A DNA stretch of 64,000 bases from Ardenticatenaceae bacterium (GTDB taxonomy: Bacteria > Chloroflexota > Anaerolineae > Promineifilales > Promineifilaceae). Below the pieces are notes generated by a model. It did not search any database. It saw only the letters and a list, made by a program, of their open reading frames with translations, and was not told the DNA's origin. The stretch is taken from contig JACKBT010000005.1 of the NCBI GenBank assembly GCA_020634415.1, positions 124,001 to 188,000 of the forward strand, in the 5' to 3' direction. Shown here piece by piece: positions 60,862-64,000 of this stretch (its first letter is position 1; each line of letters starts with the position of its first letter). The position numbers and the translations under genes were made by a program.

Positions 60862-63642
60862 ATGTCCAGCGACTTGTTACAAACGAAACTATATCTGCCT
60901 CGATTACGGCCGTCTCTCGTCCCGCGCCCCCGCCTCATCAAAACCCTTAACCACGGTCTGGCCGGCAAACTAACACTCATCTCCGCCCCCGCCGGTTTTG
61001 GCAAAACCACGCTGATTAGCAGTTGGATCGCCGCGTTACAGTCCGAGGACGCATCCCCAATCTCCAATCTCCAATCCCCAGTCCCAATGCAAATCGCCTG
61101 GCTGTCACTGGATGAAAACGACAGTGAGTTGGCCCGTTTTCTGACCTACGTCATTGCTGCTTTGCAGTGCGTTGAGCCGCACATTGGCGAGTCGGCGCTG
61201 CCGCTACTGCAAGTGTCGCCGCTGCCTGTGACCCGCGTCTTGACAACCCTGCTCAACGACATTGCCCAACAGCCGGATGCGCTCATGTTGGTGCTGGATG
61301 ATTACCACGCCGTTGATTCGCAACCGATTGACGAGGCGTTGACCTTCCTGCTGGACAATCTGCCGCCACAGCTGCATCTGACAATCACCTCGCGTGAGGA
61401 CCCCAACCTGCCGCTGGCCCGTCTGCGCGTGCGCGGCCTTCTCACGGAGCTGCGGGCGGCTGATTTGCGCTTTTCGGTGGCGGAAACGGCCGTATTCCTC
61501 CAAGAAGTGATGGGACTGAACCTGACCGGGGACCAAATCGCCGCGCTGGAAACACGCACCGAAGGCTGGATTGCCGGACTGCAAATGGCAGCCTTGGCTA
61601 TGCAAAGGCCACTGTCCATGCGCGGCCAGGAAGATGTGTCGGGCTTCATCCAATCCTTCACCGGCAGCCACCGCTTTGTGCTTGATTATCTGCTGGAAGA
61701 GGTGCTGCATCAGCAGCCGGAACATGTGCAGGAATTTTTGCTGAAAACGGCCGTTCTCGACCGACTCACCGGTTCTTTGTGCGATGCCCTTACTGGCGAC
61801 GAAGATGGCCAAGAAATGTTAGAATCACTGGAGCGCGCCAACCTGTTCCTCGTGCCGCTGGACAATGAGCGGCGCTGGTACCGCTACCACCATCTCTTTG
61901 CCGAGTTGCTCCGAAGCCGCTTAGCTCAGGTGCGGCCAGATTCACTCCTTCAATTGCACCAGCGCGCTAGCGATTGGTATGCAGAAAACGGCCGTTCTAA
62001 TGATGCGGTTCTTCATGCGCTAGCAGCCAACGATTTTGACCGAGCCGCCCACCATATGGAGCTGGAATGGAGCATCATACACATCCATCGAGCAGATCCT
62101 TGGTGGCAATGGCTTGATACCCTGCCAGATTCGGTTGTTCGCCTGAGGCCGATACTCATCTTAAGTGTTGCTTGGGCGCATCTGATCTTTCATCGCGAAC
62201 TCGATGCCTGTGAGCGGCGTCTGCAAGAGGCCGAAGCGTGGCTCAATCTCTCAGATGCAGAAAGAGATTCGTTGGGAATGGTTGTTGTCGATGCAGAAAA
62301 GTTCAAGATGTTGCCCGTCTCCATCGCCTCGGCCCGCGCAATCGCCGCGCGCGTGGCGGGCGATACGGTTGGAGCCATCAAGCACGCAAGGCAGGCGCTT
62401 GATCTCCTGCCTGAAGATGATCACCTTGGTCGCGCCTTCCCCGAACTACTATTAGGCCTTAGTTACTTCGCCAATGGCGAGATGCTATCTGCTTACGAAA
62501 CCTTGAGCAATTCTTTCAACAGTAATCTTAGAAGTGGCAACATGACTGCCGCCATTGGCATCAAATCGCTGCTAGCCGATATACAAACGGTGCAAGGTCG
62601 TTTACAGGACGCCCGGCAAACCTGTGAGGAAGCGCTACAGCTTGTATATGCTCAAGGCGACTTAAACTTGCGCGGAACGGCCAATCTGCTTTTGAGCTTG
62701 AGTAAAATACACCGCGAGCAGGGGGATTCAAAAACAGCCGCTGCCTATTGGCAACAGAGCGACTCCTTGGGTAAACAGGCTTCAAACTCCACCTACCAAT
62801 ATCGTAAGAGGTTGGCTTTGGCGGATATAAAAGGGAGTCAAGGGGCGTTTGATGAGGCACTCGACTACCTTGATGAAGCCGCCCCTTGGTTAGGGCAGGT
62901 TCACCTGAGGGAGACACGGCCGTTGGCGGCGATTAAGGCCCAAGTGTGGCTAAAGCAAGGACGACTAGCCGAGGCGTTAGCTTGGGCTCAAAAGCGAGAG
63001 TTATCTGTTGAGGATGAGCTCAGCTTTTTTCATGAATTTGAATACGTGGCGTTAGCCAGGGTGCTCATCGCTCAATTTCAAGCTGGGCATAATGATGATG
63101 CCATTCACCAGGCGGAGCGATTGTTAGCGCGTCTGTTGCAACTGGCCGAAGTAGAAAAAAGAACGAGAAGCATCATCATAATTTTGATTTTGCAAGCCCT
63201 TGCCCAAGCAGCCCAAAACAATATTTCCTCGGCTCTCCCCCCAGTGACAAAAGCACTCACATTAGCCGAGCCAGAAAGCTACGTTCGCATCTTTGTGGAT
63301 GAAGGGCTGCCGATGGCGAAGCTTTTGTCGGAAACGGCCGTTCGCGGCATTATGCCGTCCTATTGTGAAAAGCTGCTCGCTGCATTTGCAGCTGAGGGGC
63401 ACAAAATCGAGATAGAAACATCTCCAGCCCCTGCCCAATCCCTTGTAGATCCGCTCACAAAACGAGAGATGGAAATTTTGTCTCTCATTGCCACCGGATT
63501 AAAAAACAAAGAAATCGCTGCCACCCTTTTTGTCAGTGTGAACACCGTGCATTATCACACCAAAAATCTCTACAGTAAATTAGGGGTGAACAGCCGCACA
63601 CAGGCGATTACCAAAGCAAAAGAGCTGGATTTGTTGGCGTAA
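60862..63642 (+). CDS. MalT-type LuxR family regulator (large ATP-binding), copy 2
   Basis: A 926-residue paralogue of the gene just upstream, with the same order: LYLPRLRPSLVPRPRLI, Walker A SAPAGFGKTTLI near residue 46, LVLDDYHAVDSQP, FTGSHRFVLDYLLEEVL, NLFLVPLDNERRWYRYHHLFAELL, helical repeats, and a C-terminal LuxR HTH (PLTKREMEILSLIATGLKN, EIAATLFVSVNTVHYHTKN). Residues about 64-74 (SPISNLQSPVP) are encoded by a CCAATCTCC repeat tract that copy 1 lacks. The middle (about 62.0-62.9 kb) is poorer in AACGGCCGTT than the ends, suggesting a different origin for the helical-repeat region. Confidence 0.93.
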   Translation: MSSDLLQTKLYLPRLRPSLVPRPRLIKTLNHGLAGKLTLISAPAGFGKTTLISSWIAALQSEDASPISNLQSPVPMQIAWLSLDENDSELARFLTYVIAALQCVEPHIGESALPLLQVSPLPVTRVLTTLLNDIAQQPDALMLVLDDYHAVDSQPIDEALTFLLDNLPPQLHLTITSREDPNLPLARLRVRGLLTELRAADLRFSVAETAVFLQEVMGLNLTGDQIAALETRTEGWIAGLQMAALAMQRPLSMRGQEDVSGFIQSFTGSHRFVLDYLLEEVLHQQPEHVQEFLLKTAVLDRLTGSLCDALTGDEDGQEMLESLERANLFLVPLDNERRWYRYHHLFAELLRSRLAQVRPDSLLQLHQRASDWYAENGRSNDAVLHALAANDFDRAAHHMELEWSIIHIHRADPWWQWLDTLPDSVVRLRPILILSVAWAHLIFHRELDACERRLQEAEAWLNLSDAERDSLGMVVVDAEKFKMLPVSIASARAIAARVAGDTVGAIKHARQALDLLPEDDHLGRAFPELLLGLSYFANGEMLSAYETLSNSFNSNLRSGNMTAAIGIKSLLADIQTVQGRLQDARQTCEEALQLVYAQGDLNLRGTANLLLSLSKIHREQGDSKTAAAYWQQSDSLGKQASNSTYQYRKRLALADIKGSQGAFDEALDYLDEAAPWLGQVHLRETRPLAAIKAQVWLKQGRLAEALAWAQKRELSVEDELSFFHEFEYVALARVLIAQFQAGHNDDAIHQAERLLARLLQLAEVEKRTRSIIIILILQALAQAAQNNISSALPPVTKALTLAEPESYVRIFVDEGLPMAKLLSETAVRGIMPSYCEKLLAAFAAEGHKIEIETSPAPAQSLVDPLTKREMEILSLIATGLKNKEIAATLFVSVNTVHYHTKNLYSKLGVNSRTQAITKAKELDLLA

Positions 63643-63709
63643 CGGCCGTTTCCCCCACTTACCCACCTACAACATTCCCCACACAGACTACAACTTTTTT
63701 CGCCACCAA

Positions 63710-63725
63710 CTACCAATTTTGGTAG
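63710..63725. promoter_or_regulatory. Perfect 16-bp palindrome CTACCAATTTTGGTAG
   Basis: The palindrome lies in the 157-nt spacer before the last gene, about 75 nt upstream of its start, and may be an operator. Nothing else recognisable in the spacer. Confidence 0.45.
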
Positions 63726-63799
63726 GGACTGATGCTGCCATCTGCCCTATCCTGTGTACACAACAAACAAACACACCCGCGACAAGGAGATAGGAAAAC

Positions 63800-64000
63800 A
63801 TGAATCAGTTACAGAAATGGGGCGGCGCAGCCGCATTGTACGAAGCATTGGCTTACATCATCGGCTTTATCGGTTTTATCGCCGTGGTCAACGTCGGCGG
63901 CATCGCCGACCCGCTGGACAAGGTGGCGGCCATTGTCGCCAATCAGGGGATGCTGACAGCCCTGATGCTGATTGTCTACGTCGCCTGGGGCGCGTCACTG
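63800..64000 (+). CDS. Membrane protein, partial (C-terminus outside window)
   Basis: The first 67 residues of a membrane protein, starting MNQLQKWGGAAALYEALAYI. A strong ribosome binding site (AAGGAGATAGG) precedes the ATG at 63800. Two hydrophobic segments are visible (about 11-33 and 50-67), with a conserved-looking loop NVGGIADPLDKVAAIVANQG between them; resembles small DUF4386-like membrane proteins, not certain. It could be controlled by the MalT-like regulator upstream. Confidence 0.75.
   Translation, partial: MNQLQKWGGAAALYEALAYIIGFIGFIAVVNVGGIADPLDKVAAIVANQGMLTALMLIVYVAWGASL

Larger units (their letters stand above)
1..64000. repeat. Highly iterated palindrome AACGGCCGTT (window-wide)
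   Basis: The 10-bp palindrome AACGGCCGTT, or its core CGGCCG with near-matching flanks, occurs again and again over the whole window. Exact copies can be read for example at 1738-1747, 2999-3008, 4211-4220, 6010-6019, 12935-12944, 42113-42122 and 47793-47802. It lies in genes on both strands, in all frames (read as Thr-Ala-Val, Asn-Gly-Arg or Arg-Pro) and in spacers. Copies are dense in most genes from 1 to 42 kb and from 51 to 63 kb and thin between about 42 and 50 kb. No exact count was made. Its behaviour resembles HIP1 of cyanobacteria (different sequence); the function here is unknown. Confidence 0.9.

Overview
The window is about 64 kb of bacterial chromosome that looks like a Chloroflexota member, probably class Anaerolineae or a relative. 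This assignment is inferred from gene content: large MalT-type LuxR regulators in tandem, lipoproteins with an NBR1 Ig-like domain, a secreted Kelch protein with a YLPFV linker, a Roco (LRR-ROC-COR) gene, and an isoleucyl-tRNA synthetase with an unusual HIGH motif. No rRNA, tRNA, CRISPR array or phage was found.

Layout. 1-1800: secreted Kelch/PPC protein running off the left edge. 1.9-7.8 kb (minus): ileS, two small unknown genes and an AlaX-type editing protein, headed by a promoter and a T-box riboswitch whose specifier reads AUC (Ile). 7.8-10.6 kb (minus): HD hydrolase, AnmK and a beta-lactamase-fold hydrolase, a cell-wall recycling group. 10.6-15.5 kb: a zone of broken genes, namely a Roco gene and a DUF4838 glycosidase-like gene, both with many frameshifts. 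15.5-23.2 kb (minus): Gfo/Idh oxidoreductase, sugar isomerase/epimerase, sulfatase, YfhO-like membrane protein, M20 amidohydrolase. 23.3-31.4 kb: response regulator, two helicases, hybrid histidine kinase, lipoprotein. 31.5-39.9 kb: P450, PfkB kinase, TIM-barrel protein, a glycosyltransferase fused to an Asp-box propeller, MoxR ATPase, phosphotriesterase-like hydrolase. 40.1-44.2 kb: OmpR-type two-component system and a GT39 glycosyltransferase. 44.3-48.3 kb: a redox module (octaheme cytochrome c, Fe-S protein, NrfD, two-CW protein) with a divergent 50-residue membrane protein. 48.6-51.3 kb: NarL-type two-component system. 51.5-57.9 kb: AddA/AddB-type helicase-nuclease. 58.2-63.6 kb: two paralogous MalT-like regulators, then the start of a membrane protein.

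The most striking signal is not a gene. The 10-bp palindrome AACGGCCGTT (core CGGCCG) recurs throughout, in coding and non-coding DNA and in all reading frames, like the HIP1 palindrome of cyanobacteria. It is clearly thinner over about 42-50 kb, which includes the redox module.

Other structure: (1) a 91-bp non-autonomous transposon-like element in two copies that differ at one base, each with its own perfect 8-bp target duplication, plus a diverged third copy; (2) intergenic hairpins built from GGAGACT-type units, which supply the last codons and stop codon of at least three genes and appear once inside a regulator gene; (3) four genes with a -10 hexamer exactly 6 nt before the ATG, suggesting leaderless mRNAs; (4) an Ile T-box placed ahead of an AlaX gene rather than directly ahead of ileS.
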